Positions 52,759 through 62,708 of a stretch of 64,000 nt of DNA are shown in pieces. The stretch covers positions 310,001 through 374,000 of the forward strand of contig JAWKMN010000001.1 of the NCBI GenBank assembly GCA_041392165.1. The letters run 5' to 3'. The notes under the pieces were generated by a model, which was given only the letters and a program-made list of their open reading frames with translations, ran no database searches and had not been told where the DNA came from. The first letter of the stretch is position 1. Every line of letters begins with the position of its first letter. The translations under genes and the position numbers were made by a program. This DNA is from Arenibacter sp041392165 (GTDB lineage: Bacteria; Bacteroidota; Bacteroidia; Flavobacteriales; Flavobacteriaceae).

Positions 52759-53874
52759 ATGGAGAAAAGAAATTACCAAATTTGCAATCGTTGTATCATG
52801 GATACAACGGATCCGGGAATCGTTTTTGACGAGCAAGGGAATTGCAACCATTGTAAGGATGCTTTGGAAAGGGCCAAGGCCATGTGGTTCCCCAATAATG
52901 AAGGCGAGAAAAAACTAAAGACCATTATTGAAGAGATTAAAAGAACTCAAAAAGAAAAAGAATACGATTGTATAATAGGTCTCAGTGGAGGCGTGGATAG
53001 TTCTTTTTTGGCGTATAAGGTAGTGCAATTAGGGTTAAGGCCATTGGTCGTACATATTGACTGTGGATGGAACTCGGAATTAGCGGTCAAAAATGTTGAA
53101 AATATTGTAAAGAAGCTAAATCTGGATCTACACACCCATGTAGTGGATTGGCAAGAAATGAAAGATCTGCAATTAGCCTATTTTAAGGCTGGTATTGCAA
53201 ATCAAGATGTGCCACAGGACCATGCTATTTTCTCTGCTCTGTATAGTTATGCCGTAGCAAACAATATTAAGTATGTTTTTGGAGGTAGTAATTTTGCTAC
53301 GGAGTGTATTCTACCGAAATCATGGGGGTATAATGCTTCCGACTACAAAAACTTAAAAGCCATACATAAAAAATTTGGTACACGGCCCTTAAAAAAATAT
53401 CCCCATGTCACTTTTTTTAAAAGATATATCTATTTTTCCTTTATAAGAAAAATGAATATCGTAAAGGCCTTGAACCTTATGTCTTATAATAAAGATGAAG
53501 CGATCGATATAATGAAGAAAGAATTGGATTGGCAATACTATGGAGGCAAACACCACGAATCGCGCTTTACCAAATTTTTTCAGGCCTATTATTTGCCCCA
53601 TAAATTCGGCTATGATAAGCGTAGGGCACATTTGTCCAGTTTAATTGTTTCCGGACAACTTTCACGAGAAAAGGCTTTAAAAGAAATGAATATAGAGATT
53701 TATCCAAATGATTCCCATTTGCAGGACATGGAGTATGTGGCCAAAAAACTGGGGATTTCCTTAAAGGAATTCCAGGAAATAATTGCACGGCCCAATAAAT
53801 CCTATAAAGATTATCCTAATAATGAAGCTCTCTTTGAATATGGGTTTAAGATAAGAAATAGAATTTTTAAATAG
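52759..53874 (+). CDS. wbpG: N-acetyl sugar amidotransferase (WbpG/PseA family)
   Basis: 371 residues. N-terminal Cys cluster CNRCIMDTTDPG ... CNHC (zinc-type, ~9-32) and the ATP-pyrophosphatase motif LSGGVDSSFLAYK (~74-86) typical of PP-loop enzymes. With HisH and HisF as ammonia source it converts an N-acetyl (acetamido) group into an acetamidino group, as shown for WbpG in Pseudomonas. The order hisH-hisF-wbpG is conserved in such loci. Starts 18 bp after hisF. Confidence 0.9.
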   Translation: MEKRNYQICNRCIMDTTDPGIVFDEQGNCNHCKDALERAKAMWFPNNEGEKKLKTIIEEIKRTQKEKEYDCIIGLSGGVDSSFLAYKVVQLGLRPLVVHIDCGWNSELAVKNVENIVKKLNLDLHTHVVDWQEMKDLQLAYFKAGIANQDVPQDHAIFSALYSYAVANNIKYVFGGSNFATECILPKSWGYNASDYKNLKAIHKKFGTRPLKKYPHVTFFKRYIYFSFIRKMNIVKALNLMSYNKDEAIDIMKKELDWQYYGGKHHESRFTKFFQAYYLPHKFGYDKRRAHLSSLIVSGQLSREKALKEMNIEIYPNDSHLQDMEYVAKKLGISLKEFQEIIARPNKSYKDYPNNEALFEYGFKIRNRIFK

Positions 53875-53988
53875 TGAAAAACAATTTTTAATTTCTCCCT
53901 ATAGGTACTGATTTAGTTTTTCTAAAAAATTATCTATTAAAAGTCTAATATTTACGAATTAGCATTCCTGTTTATTTAAGTATCCAAA

Positions 53989-55239
53989 ATGAACCCTTTA
54001 CAACATATAAATCTAGGTAATTTGATTTGCCTATTTGCTTTTTTTCTGCCTATAAGTGAAAAGGCTTCGACAATGGTAATTTTAGGTACTGTAATATTTG
54101 TGATTTGGGAAAACTTAATCAAAAAAGTTAAGTTAAGTAAAAAAGACAATTTCAATTTATTGGCATTGGCAGCATTATTTTTGGTTTATGTAATATCCTT
54201 GTTTTTCTTTTCTAAGAACTTTGATATTAAATTTTTGGAAATGAAACTATCCTTGATAGCGTTTCCATTTATTTTTTACTTTAATCCAAATATTAATAAA
54301 CAGCAGATAATAAAATATTTTGTATATGGCACAGCAGTGGCTTATTTCATTTGCATCGGAAATGCTATTCAAAATTCATTTATATTGGAAAATGGGGTCT
54401 ATGTATTTCATCCATTGAAAACTGACTCTCGAACATTTTTTGAAGCTATTGTTTATGAAGGAAATAATTTCTTTGGAAAATACTTCTCTTTTTTATACCA
54501 CAATACCTATTTTGCCATATACCTAACTTTTTCTTTTTTAATATTATTGCTGCAAAAAAATAGTTTTAATAAAGGTATTTTCTATTTGCTTGTGGTCATT
54601 TTTCCACTAGGTGTTATCCAAACAATGAGTCGAGCAGGATTTGGGTCATTGTTAATTGTATTGTTATTACTAATTATTTTCAAAATAAAAAAACTGAGAC
54701 TAAAAATTCTACTTTTCGGATTATTTTTTTTAACTATAGGGATAGCTTTTACAATACATCCTAGATTGCATTTATTGGTCGATAACCTCATAAGTAAAGG
54801 GATTGAATTGAATCCAAATGGGATGGACGGCCATATGTTGAGACTGTTAAGTTGGGATGCGGCATTGAATGTTATTAAAGAAAGTCCTATATATGGGGCA
54901 GGTATAGCGGATGCGCAAGATACTCTCGAAAAAGCCTATCACGATAAAGGATATATCCATCCGTTGCAGAGAAATTTGAATGCGCACAACCAATTCCTTC
55001 AGATTTATATAGAATGTGGTATAATAGGATTATTAGCTCTTCTAGCATTGTTTTGGAAGTTACTTAAGAGTATAAAAGACACCTTAGGAGAAAATAGAAT
55101 ATTATTGATTTCGTTTATTGCTTTAATGGCATTCAACTTTATGTTCGAAAGTATGCTAAACAGATATTTAGGAATCTCTTTCTTTTCTTTTTTCTTTTGT
55201 TTGTTGATTTATGATATAAAATCAAAAAGACAATTTTGA
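53989..55239 (+). CDS. O-antigen ligase / Wzy-like polymerase 1
   Basis: 416 residues, about 11 membrane helices with one large periplasmic loop (~275-335) that contains HMLRLLSWDAALNVIKESPIYGAG and HNQFLQIYIECGIIG. These are motifs of the O-antigen ligase superfamily (WaaL/Wzy, PF04932-type). It could polymerise repeats or ligate glycan to a lipid acceptor. Its stop overlaps the next TTG start. No ATG further upstream is likely; the 114-bp gap before it is AT-rich with no clear promoter. Confidence 0.82.
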   Translation: MNPLQHINLGNLICLFAFFLPISEKASTMVILGTVIFVIWENLIKKVKLSKKDNFNLLALAALFLVYVISLFFFSKNFDIKFLEMKLSLIAFPFIFYFNPNINKQQIIKYFVYGTAVAYFICIGNAIQNSFILENGVYVFHPLKTDSRTFFEAIVYEGNNFFGKYFSFLYHNTYFAIYLTFSFLILLLQKNSFNKGIFYLLVVIFPLGVIQTMSRAGFGSLLIVLLLLIIFKIKKLRLKILLFGLFFLTIGIAFTIHPRLHLLVDNLISKGIELNPNGMDGHMLRLLSWDAALNVIKESPIYGAGIADAQDTLEKAYHDKGYIHPLQRNLNAHNQFLQIYIECGIIGLLALLALFWKLLKSIKDTLGENRILLISFIALMAFNFMFESMLNRYLGISFFSFFFCLLIYDIKSKRQF

Positions 55240-56519
55240 AAAAGTACATCTATAACATATTTAAGTTAAAATGCTTTCTATGGCTAGTGGCCTTTTATTT
55301 TCTATTATCCTTCCTTCACTTCACCTATATTATATATTATGATGATTTTAATTATGTTAAATTTTCTCAAGGTATAGAGTTTTATTTCTACTGGCCACGA
55401 TATATTTCAGCTACAGCAATCATTCTTTCTCATTTCATTTTGTTGTTATATTCAAAAGTGTCCGATTTTTTGTATAGTATTTTATTACTTATATTAGTTT
55501 TTTTCGTAATACCCAGTGGGCTACTCTTTTCATCCAATAGTAATATAAATTGGGAGATATTCCTCTTTCAAAACATTTTTTTTGTAACGGTATATTTGTT
55601 TTCGTTTATAAAATGGAACTTGACATTGCCTAATATCAACAATTATCAATCCCTTATACTTTTAATTTCTTTTACAGCTATAGGATTAATCCCTTTCGTG
55701 ATTTTATACGGTCCCTATCTGGATATAAGAAATTTGTGGATGGTCGAGGTTTATGCTACAAGACGATTGGTTGAAGCAAAAGTGAATAACCTATATACAG
55801 CGTATACCTATTCCTGGTTTTCCAAGATAATTATACCTATTACAATAGTCTTTTGTATCTATTTTAGGAAGAATTTACTCCTTTACATTTCAATTATATT
55901 CCTATTATTTCTCTATTTATGTGGGGCTCACAAGATGGTTTTTTTTGGAACTTTTTTCATTGTTATTTTTTATAAATATGAGTATTTGAAAAAAATGTTC
56001 TTCTTTATGAAACTTATGACCCTATTTTTAATTGTAACGATATTAGCAACCGTTTTATTTGATTACACTTTCCTATGGGAGCTGACTTTTAGGAGGGCTA
56101 TGATGCTTTCGGCTTTATTAGATTATTGTTATTTTGATTTTTTTCATCACAATTATATCTATTGGTCCAATTCGTTTATGTCCAATTTTATACATTATCC
56201 ATATGATATTTCTCCGGATTTTATTATTGGAAGGGATTATTTTAATAAACCTAATATGAATGCTAACGTTGGTATTATATCGGACGGTTATAAAAATGCT
56301 GGAGTTATAGGCACATGCATTAACATTAGTATTGTAGCATTAATATTCTCTTTTTTAAATGCGATGAACATCAGTCCAAAGTTCTTTGGTTTGTTCATTT
56401 TATTTTTATTTACTCTACTTAATAGTTCTTTATCTACCATTTTACTTACTCATGGAGGCTTTTTACTAATTTTTATGTCTGCTTTTCTATTGAACAATAC
56501 TGGAAGATATTTAAAGTAA
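55236..56519 (+). CDS. Polytopic membrane protein, possible second Wzy-like polymerase
   Basis: 427 residues with about 11 hydrophobic helices and very low GC. TTG start inside the previous gene's TGA (TTTTGA). I do not recognise the family. The size, topology and position between an O-antigen ligase-like protein and a glycosyltransferase fit an O-antigen polymerase, whose sequences are highly variable. Long loop with MVEVYATRRLVEAKVNNLYTAYTYS may face the periplasm. Confidence rests on context only. Confidence 0.55.
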   Translation: MKKYIYNIFKLKCFLWLVAFYFLLSFLHFTYIIYYDDFNYVKFSQGIEFYFYWPRYISATAIILSHFILLLYSKVSDFLYSILLLILVFFVIPSGLLFSSNSNINWEIFLFQNIFFVTVYLFSFIKWNLTLPNINNYQSLILLISFTAIGLIPFVILYGPYLDIRNLWMVEVYATRRLVEAKVNNLYTAYTYSWFSKIIIPITIVFCIYFRKNLLLYISIIFLLFLYLCGAHKMVFFGTFFIVIFYKYEYLKKMFFFMKLMTLFLIVTILATVLFDYTFLWELTFRRAMMLSALLDYCYFDFFHHNYIYWSNSFMSNFIHYPYDISPDFIIGRDYFNKPNMNANVGIISDGYKNAGVIGTCINISIVALIFSFLNAMNISPKFFGLFILFLFTLLNSSLSTILLTHGGFLLIFMSAFLLNNTGRYLK

Positions 56520-56697
56520 AATCTGCATAGATTATATATCTAAATAATGAAAAAATATGGCAAATTAGTATATAATAAAACACTCAATTTATTATTATTG
56601 TTTAAATAGATTTAGTTTTTTAGTTTAGTTAAATGAGATTTGAATTTATTAGAAACATATTAAAAAGGAAATTAATTTCGATAAAAATACTCGCTAA

Positions 56698-57816
56698 ATG
56701 ACTTCGAAATCCAGAAAAGTTTGCCACCTTACCTCGGTCCACACCCGATACGATACCCGCATTTTTGTTAAAGAATGCTGTTCTTTGGCCGCAAATGGAT
56801 ACGATGTTACCTTATTGGTTGCAGATGGACTAGGTGACGAAGAAAAAAATAAGGTAAAAATCACTGATTTGGGAAAGCCAAAGAGTCGTATTAATCGGGT
56901 TTTGTTTTGGCGTAAAAAGGTTTTTAATAAGGCTCTGTCCATCAACGCTGAGATTTATCACTTTCATGATCCAGAACTATTACCGATAGGTAGAAAGTTA
57001 ATAAATAAAGGCAAAAAGGTAATTTATGACGTACATGAAGATGTGCCGCGCCAAATATTGACAAAACCTTATATTCCCAAAATTCTTAGACATATTGTTT
57101 CAAAAACATTTGAAAATTATGAGAATAGGATTACTCCTAAACTCTCTGCAATTGTGGCAGCTACTCCATTTATTAGGGATAGGTTTTCTCGGTTTAACAA
57201 TAATGTTATTGATGTCCAAAATTTTCCATTATTATCGGAATTTAATCTAGCGGAAATTAATGGGGAAATCCAGAAAAAAAACGCTGTTTGTTATATGGGG
57301 GGTATTTCCAAGGTAAGGGGAATTCTAACTATGGTTAAGGCCATGAATTATGCCAGTGGTGCGGAATTATTGTTGGCTGGAAATTTCGAAAGTGAGGAAT
57401 TGCGAAATGAAGCCATACAAATAAAGGGATGGGAAATGGTTTGTGAATTAGGGTTTCTCGGAAGGGCCCAAGTTACCGAAACGCTTGCTCAATCCATGGC
57501 AGGCTTAGTGGTGCTGGAACCTACATTGAATTACTTAGATAGTATTCCTGTAAAAATGTTTGAATATATGGCGGCTGGAATTCCTGTTATCGCATCCGAT
57601 TTTAAATATTGGCGAGAATTAATAGGAATGGAAGAATGTGCCGTATTTGTTAATCCAAAGGATCCAAAGGAAATTGGAAGAGCCATTAATGATCTTGTTA
57701 ATGATAAAAGTAAATCTTTTCAAATGGGGCAAAGAGGTAAAAATGCTGTGGCTAAAAAGTTTAATTGGAAAATAGAGGAAAATAAAATGCTTGCCCTATA
57801 TAAAAAAATGTCATAG
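56698..57816 (+). CDS. Glycosyltransferase family 4 protein
   Basis: 372-residue GT-B enzyme. N-terminal acceptor domain starts KVCHLTSVHTRYDTRIFVKE, with the DP-loop HFHDPELLPIG; C-terminal donor domain has the GT4 pattern YMAAGIPVIASDFKYW and GNFESEELRNEAI. Adds one sugar of the repeat unit on the cytoplasmic side. Donor unknown. Preceded by a 178-bp AT-rich gap with no recognised promoter. Confidence 0.85.
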   Translation: MTSKSRKVCHLTSVHTRYDTRIFVKECCSLAANGYDVTLLVADGLGDEEKNKVKITDLGKPKSRINRVLFWRKKVFNKALSINAEIYHFHDPELLPIGRKLINKGKKVIYDVHEDVPRQILTKPYIPKILRHIVSKTFENYENRITPKLSAIVAATPFIRDRFSRFNNNVIDVQNFPLLSEFNLAEINGEIQKKNAVCYMGGISKVRGILTMVKAMNYASGAELLLAGNFESEELRNEAIQIKGWEMVCELGFLGRAQVTETLAQSMAGLVVLEPTLNYLDSIPVKMFEYMAAGIPVIASDFKYWRELIGMEECAVFVNPKDPKEIGRAINDLVNDKSKSFQMGQRGKNAVAKKFNWKIEENKMLALYKKMS

Positions 57817-57853
57817 CATTCTTATTGCCAAATCCAAAGTCTCAATTAATATT

Positions 57854-57861
57854 TACCTTTG
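57854..57861 (+). promoter_or_regulatory. wbpI promoter -7 box (TACCTTTG)
   Basis: Perfect TAnnTTTG ending 27 nt before the wbpI ATG; marks a likely internal transcript start in the polysaccharide locus. Confidence 0.5.
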
Positions 57862-57888
57862 TCGGTAATTTATATTAAACATTAATAA

Positions 57889-58989
57889 ATGAAAATAATT
57901 ACCGTTATAGGGGCACGTCCTCAATTTGTAAAGGCAGCTGTGGTCAGTAGGGCTATAAAGGAATACAATAAAAAAAATAAGGATCAAGAAATAGTAGAAC
58001 AAATAATACATACTGGGCAACATTTTGATGAAAATATGAGCTCCATATTTTTCGATCAGATGAGGATTCCCAAGCCCCATTATAACCTAGAAGTAAATAG
58101 TCTTACCCACGGCGCGATGACAGGGAAGATGTTGGAAAAGATTGAGGCCGTGCTTGTAAAAGAGAGACCGGATTGGGTCTTAGTCTATGGAGATACAAAT
58201 TCCACCATTGCAGGAGCTTTAGCAGCCAAAAAGCTACATATTAAGGTAGCGCATGTAGAGGCCGGGCTACGATCATTTAATATGATGATGCCGGAAGAGG
58301 TCAACAGAATACTTACCGATAGAATTAGTGATATCCTATTTTGTCCTACGCAAACTGCCAAGGAAAACCTAATAAACGAAGGGTATGCCAATATTAAATC
58401 CAAAAAGATTCAATGTGGTGACGTAATGTATGATGCAGTACTCTTCTATGTAGATAAGGCTACAAGACCAAAAGAATTTGAACAAACAGATAACTTTGTG
58501 CTATCGACCATACATCGTCAAGAAAACACAGATGATCCGGCAAAGCTAACCTCTATTTTTGAGGCTTTAGAAGAGATTGCCAAAAAGCAGAAAGTAGTAT
58601 TGCCACTTCATCCAAGGACAATAAAAAAATTAAAGGAATTCAGCATTGTTCCAGCTAAAAACATTCAAATACTGGAACCCGTTGGCTATTTTGAAATGAT
58701 ATGGTTGTTGTCTAACTGTCAATTGGTAATAACCGATAGTGGCGGATTACAAAAAGAAGCTTATTTCTTTAAGAAACCTTGTATTACTGTAAGGGACGAA
58801 ACAGAATGGGTAGAATTGGTCCGGAGTGGGGTGAATATTTTGACAGGACATTTTAAAGATCGGATCATCGAGGCATTTAATGTCTTTAAAAAAGCCGATA
58901 TCGATTTCAGTAAAGAATTGTATGGAAGTGGTAATTCCGGGGAGATAATTGTAAAGAAACTTGTTGACTATCCCTCCTGGGAGGAATAG
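57889..58989 (+). CDS. wbpI: UDP-2,3-diacetamido-2,3-dideoxyglucuronate 2-epimerase (non-hydrolysing, WbpI type)
   Basis: 366-residue UDP-GlcNAc 2-epimerase-fold enzyme. WecB-type catalytic residues are present (VYGDTNS, VEAGLRSFN, MPEEVNR, IHRQENTDD). The detailed run GDVMYDAVLFYVDKA and VGYFEMIWLL fits WbpI, which converts the gluco to the manno isomer, better than WecB. In this locus it would yield UDP-ManNAc(3NAc)A. A generic WecB role is the alternative. It is separated from wbpB-wbpG by the flippase and Wzy-like genes. Confidence 0.85.
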   Translation: MKIITVIGARPQFVKAAVVSRAIKEYNKKNKDQEIVEQIIHTGQHFDENMSSIFFDQMRIPKPHYNLEVNSLTHGAMTGKMLEKIEAVLVKERPDWVLVYGDTNSTIAGALAAKKLHIKVAHVEAGLRSFNMMMPEEVNRILTDRISDILFCPTQTAKENLINEGYANIKSKKIQCGDVMYDAVLFYVDKATRPKEFEQTDNFVLSTIHRQENTDDPAKLTSIFEALEEIAKKQKVVLPLHPRTIKKLKEFSIVPAKNIQILEPVGYFEMIWLLSNCQLVITDSGGLQKEAYFFKKPCITVRDETEWVELVRSGVNILTGHFKDRIIEAFNVFKKADIDFSKELYGSGNSGEIIVKKLVDYPSWEE

Positions 58990-59021
58990 AAAATCTGCTT
59001 AATATCAAATCACAAGCGGCT

Positions 59022-60242
59022 ATGTCAAAGAACATTTGGATTATTAACCAATATCTTACCACCCCCGAATTAAACGGTGATGGCTATCGCCATTATTACT
59101 TGGCCAAAGAATTTGAGAAAAAAGGATTTGATACCACTCTAATAACATCTTCCTTTTCCCATGTCCCTAGCAAGGATATTCGCTTTAAGGGATTTTTTAA
59201 GATTTTTGATAATGAGGTAAGGACCTTGGTAATAAAAGGCAATAGGTTTGTCCATAGTAAAGGAATACATAGAATTCTCAGCTGGCTTATTTTTTGTGGA
59301 CTCCTTTTCTTTATTCCTAAAAAAAAGCTACCCAAACCAGATTATATCATTGTTTCTTCTATGTCATTGTTGCCCGTTTTGAACGTAATTTATTATTTCA
59401 GAAAAAAGTACCCGGATGCCAAGTTTATTATGGAGATCAGGGATATATGGCCAATGACAATCGTGGAATTGGGAGGCTATTCGGAAAAGAATGTTTTTGT
59501 CCGATTCTTGGCCTGGGTGGAAAAATTGGGTTACAGTCGTGCGGACCATATTGTATCCGTTCTTGTAAATGCCAATAAACATATCAAAAATGTTTTAGGG
59601 CATAGCAAATTTGAATATAGTTGGATTTCCAATGGGTACCATTTGGAAACATCCAACAGAACGGAAAAGATTAACCAATATTTGGACAACAATATTCCTA
59701 AAAACAAATTTATCGTTGGATATGCAGGAACCTTGGGAAAGGCAAATTCATTGCATTATTTAGTCCATGCAATGCAAGATATTCCAGATAACGTATGTGT
59801 TTGTATTTTAGGATTTGGTAATGAACGTCAAAATCTTATGGAAATGGATATTACAAAAAGGGTCATCTTCTTAGACAAGGTCCCTAAATCCCAAGTATTT
59901 CCTTTTTTACAGAGGTGCGATTTACTTTACATAGGGCTGAATAAGGTCAAATTATTTGATTACGGTATTTCTCCTCAGAAAATTTTTGATTATATGAATG
60001 CCAGTAGGCCTATTTTATTATCCGGGGAATTTTTGGACAACCCTGTTGCTACAGGCAAATGTGGATTTGTAATCCCTGCAGAAAATATCGATGCAATTAA
60101 AAAATCAATTGTTTCCATTAGCCAAATGGACAAAAGGGAATTGAGTATATTAGGAAATTCAGGAAAAGATTATCTTATAAAAAACTTTACATATGATAAA
60201 CTGGCACAGAAGTATATTTCGGAGGTGTTTTTAAATAATTAA
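59022..60242 (+). CDS. Glycosyltransferase family 4 protein (WbuB-like)
   Basis: 406 residues. N-terminal run NIWIINQYLTTPELNGDGYRHYYLAKEFEK matches WbuB-type transferases, which add N-acetylated deoxysugars or uronic acids early in O-antigen synthesis. A hydrophobic stretch (~85-105, ILSWLIFCGLLFFIPKKK) may sit against the membrane. Donor-domain motifs FDYMNASRPILLSGEF are GT4-like. Starts 32 bp after wbpI. Confidence 0.82.
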   Translation: MSKNIWIINQYLTTPELNGDGYRHYYLAKEFEKKGFDTTLITSSFSHVPSKDIRFKGFFKIFDNEVRTLVIKGNRFVHSKGIHRILSWLIFCGLLFFIPKKKLPKPDYIIVSSMSLLPVLNVIYYFRKKYPDAKFIMEIRDIWPMTIVELGGYSEKNVFVRFLAWVEKLGYSRADHIVSVLVNANKHIKNVLGHSKFEYSWISNGYHLETSNRTEKINQYLDNNIPKNKFIVGYAGTLGKANSLHYLVHAMQDIPDNVCVCILGFGNERQNLMEMDITKRVIFLDKVPKSQVFPFLQRCDLLYIGLNKVKLFDYGISPQKIFDYMNASRPILLSGEFLDNPVATGKCGFVIPAENIDAIKKSIVSISQMDKRELSILGNSGKDYLIKNFTYDKLAQKYISEVFLNN

Positions 60243-60352
60243 ATCTTCCCAATCGATATTTTGTGCTTGTAAAATACTTTAGAAACCTTCGCTTTAAAAC
60301 TTTTTCAAAATGAAAAACTATCTTTGACTTCCTTAAATGATATTTAACCCAA

Positions 60353-61720
60353 ATGCCAAGACCTTCAATATTAAACTCTGTTGAAAGAAAATTCATTCTC
60401 CTAGTGGGGGATACCCTAATCATATTGGCTTCCTTAAATTTATTGGTGAACTACGCAATTGATGAAAAGTATATTTCTTTAAAACTAAAGTTTAATGTAT
60501 TTGCTACAGGCATAATCTCTTATTTGGTCTTGGCCTACATCCTGGACTTTTACAATTTGGAAAAAGTATCCAAGCGGCGTTATTTCCTGCCACAATCCGT
60601 ATATATTTCCAGTTTATACGTATTTGTTGTTTTCCTGTCCTGTATTATTTTTTTCGATATCAGCTTTTGGAGAAGACCTCTATTGATATTTCTATTGTTG
60701 ACCCCTGTAGAAATTGGTCTATGGCGTCTTTTTTTTAGTAATGTTTTTAAAATTATCCCAGTTACCAAAAACGTAATATATATCTATGAAGATGGCACAT
60801 TTGATAGTTTGCGTGAAGATATGGCTGCGATCAATGGAATCGATATGGAAACCTTTTACAAAGTGAAGCTTACATTTTCAATTGATCAAAACTCCTTAAT
60901 AAATAAAAAATACTTTTTAACCGCGGCCGAAAAAATAGACACCTGGATCATCAACACCAAAAGCTATAATAATTTACCGAAAGAATTGGAAAATATAATT
61001 CTTAGATCCATGCTAAGGGGTAAAGAGGTTATTTCTTATACCTCCTTTTATGAAAACACCTATGAAGCATTACCTATAAAATCGCATAACGATAGTTTTT
61101 ATGAAATACTTCAGTTTAAGAATAAAAAAATAAGATATTTAATCAAAATATTTAATTTCTTGGTTAATTTTTCACTTGCCTTTTTTATTGGAATTATATT
61201 TGCTTTGGTCACTCCGTTCGTGTTTATATTAAATCTATTCTTCAACCGGGGCCCTCTCTTTTATACCCAAAAAAGAGTTGGACAACATGGTAAAGAGTTT
61301 AATATATATAAATTTCGCTCCATGGTGGTGGATGCCGAAAAATCAGGGGCAAAAATGGCTACTAAAAACGATACGAGAATTACTCCCTTTGGTAGAATAT
61401 TACGATTATTCCGAATAGATGAACTTCCTCAAATAATTTCCGTAATTAACGGAGATATGCAATTTATTGGTCCAAGACCTGAAAGAAAGATATTTGTAAA
61501 GCAACTCAGTGAGATTACACCTTTTTATAATATTAGACACCTAATAAAGCCGGGTATTACAGGTTGGGCACAAGTAAAATACAAATACGGTGAAAATTTA
61601 GAAGATTCCATAAAAAAGCTGGAATACGATCTTTACTACATCAAAAATAAATCGGTTACCTTAGACCTAAGAATCATTTTTAAAACCGTTACCACGGTCC
61701 TGTTTTCGAGAGGGGTATAA
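60353..61720 (+). CDS. Undecaprenyl-phosphate sugar-1-phosphate transferase (WcaJ/PglC type)
   Basis: Initiates repeat-unit assembly by moving sugar-1-phosphate to undecaprenyl phosphate. 455 residues: four N-terminal membrane helices (~15-140), a cytoplasmic region, one further membrane helix (~262-300) and the catalytic bacterial sugar transferase domain (~290-455) with KFRSMVVDAEKSGA, RIDELPQ, and IGPRPERK, the known signature. The start ATG at 60353 is the only good candidate. Likely the first enzyme of repeat-unit assembly; sugar not determined. Confidence 0.92.
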   Translation: MPRPSILNSVERKFILLVGDTLIILASLNLLVNYAIDEKYISLKLKFNVFATGIISYLVLAYILDFYNLEKVSKRRYFLPQSVYISSLYVFVVFLSCIIFFDISFWRRPLLIFLLLTPVEIGLWRLFFSNVFKIIPVTKNVIYIYEDGTFDSLREDMAAINGIDMETFYKVKLTFSIDQNSLINKKYFLTAAEKIDTWIINTKSYNNLPKELENIILRSMLRGKEVISYTSFYENTYEALPIKSHNDSFYEILQFKNKKIRYLIKIFNFLVNFSLAFFIGIIFALVTPFVFILNLFFNRGPLFYTQKRVGQHGKEFNIYKFRSMVVDAEKSGAKMATKNDTRITPFGRILRLFRIDELPQIISVINGDMQFIGPRPERKIFVKQLSEITPFYNIRHLIKPGITGWAQVKYKYGENLEDSIKKLEYDLYYIKNKSVTLDLRIIFKTVTTVLFSRGV

Positions 61721-61730
61721 AATAAAATCA

Positions 61731-62708
61731 ATGAAAAAAGTACTTATCACCGGGGCAGCCGGATTTTTGGGATCGCATTTATGCGATCGCTTTATAAAGG
61801 AAGGGTATTACGTTATTGCCATGGATAACCTGATTACCGGTGACCTTAAGAATATTGAACATCTTTTTCCCTTGGAACAATTTGAGTTTCAACACCACGA
61901 TGTTTCCAAATTTGTACATATTCCCGGGAAGCTGGACTATATCCTGCATTTTGCCTCCCCGGCAAGTCCCATAGATTACTTAAAGATCCCCATTGAGACC
62001 CTAAAGGTAGGTTCCCTGGGTACCCTAAACCTACTGGGCCTCGCCAAAGAAAAAAAGGCCAGGATATTGGTAGCCTCCACTTCGGAGGTTTACGGGGATC
62101 CCCTGGTACATCCCCAAAACGAGGATTATTATGGCAACGTTAGTCCGATCGGACCCCGTGGGGTTTATGACGAAGCAAAACGGTTTATGGAATCCATTAC
62201 CATGGCCTACCATCGTTTTCACGGTGTGGATACCCGCATTGTCCGTATTTTCAACACCTATGGGTCCAGAATGAGATTGAACGACGGAAGGGTAGTTCCT
62301 GCCTTTATGGGACAGGCGTTAAGGGGTGAAGATCTAACTGTTTTCGGCGATGGTTCACAAACCCGATCCTTTTGCTATATAGACGATCAGGTAGAGGGCA
62401 TCTACCGCTTATTGATGAGCGATTATACCGATCCCATTAATATTGGCAATCCCCATGAAACTACCATCAAGGAGTTTGCCGAGGAAATTATCAAACTTAC
62501 CGGAACGGACCAGAAAATAATATATAGACCCCTGCCCCAGGACGATCCCATGCAACGCGAGCCCGATATTGGCAGGGCCAAGGAAATATTGGGTTGGGAG
62601 CCCAAAGTAAGCAGGGCGGAAGGACTCAAAAAAGTCTACGAGTATTTTAAATCCCTGTCCCCGGAAGAGCTTCAGAAAAAAGAACATAGGGATTTCTCGG
62701 CCAAGTAA
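61731..62708 (+). CDS. UDP-glucuronate decarboxylase-like NAD-dependent epimerase/dehydratase (UXS type)
   Basis: 325-residue extended SDR. Rossmann motif TGAAGFLGSH (~7-16), STSEVYGDP (active Ser/Thr-Glu region), YDEAKRFMES with Tyr-x3-Lys, and RIFNTYGSRMRLNDGRVVPAFM are the pattern of UDP-xylose synthase. It would make UDP-xylose from UDP-glucuronate, or a related sugar. No UDP-glucose dehydrogenase is in the window. GC content is higher than that of the genes before it, so it may be a conserved flank of the locus. Confidence 0.87.
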   Translation: MKKVLITGAAGFLGSHLCDRFIKEGYYVIAMDNLITGDLKNIEHLFPLEQFEFQHHDVSKFVHIPGKLDYILHFASPASPIDYLKIPIETLKVGSLGTLNLLGLAKEKKARILVASTSEVYGDPLVHPQNEDYYGNVSPIGPRGVYDEAKRFMESITMAYHRFHGVDTRIVRIFNTYGSRMRLNDGRVVPAFMGQALRGEDLTVFGDGSQTRSFCYIDDQVEGIYRLLMSDYTDPINIGNPHETTIKEFAEEIIKLTGTDQKIIYRPLPQDDPMQREPDIGRAKEILGWEPKVSRAEGLKKVYEYFKSLSPEELQKKEHRDFSAK

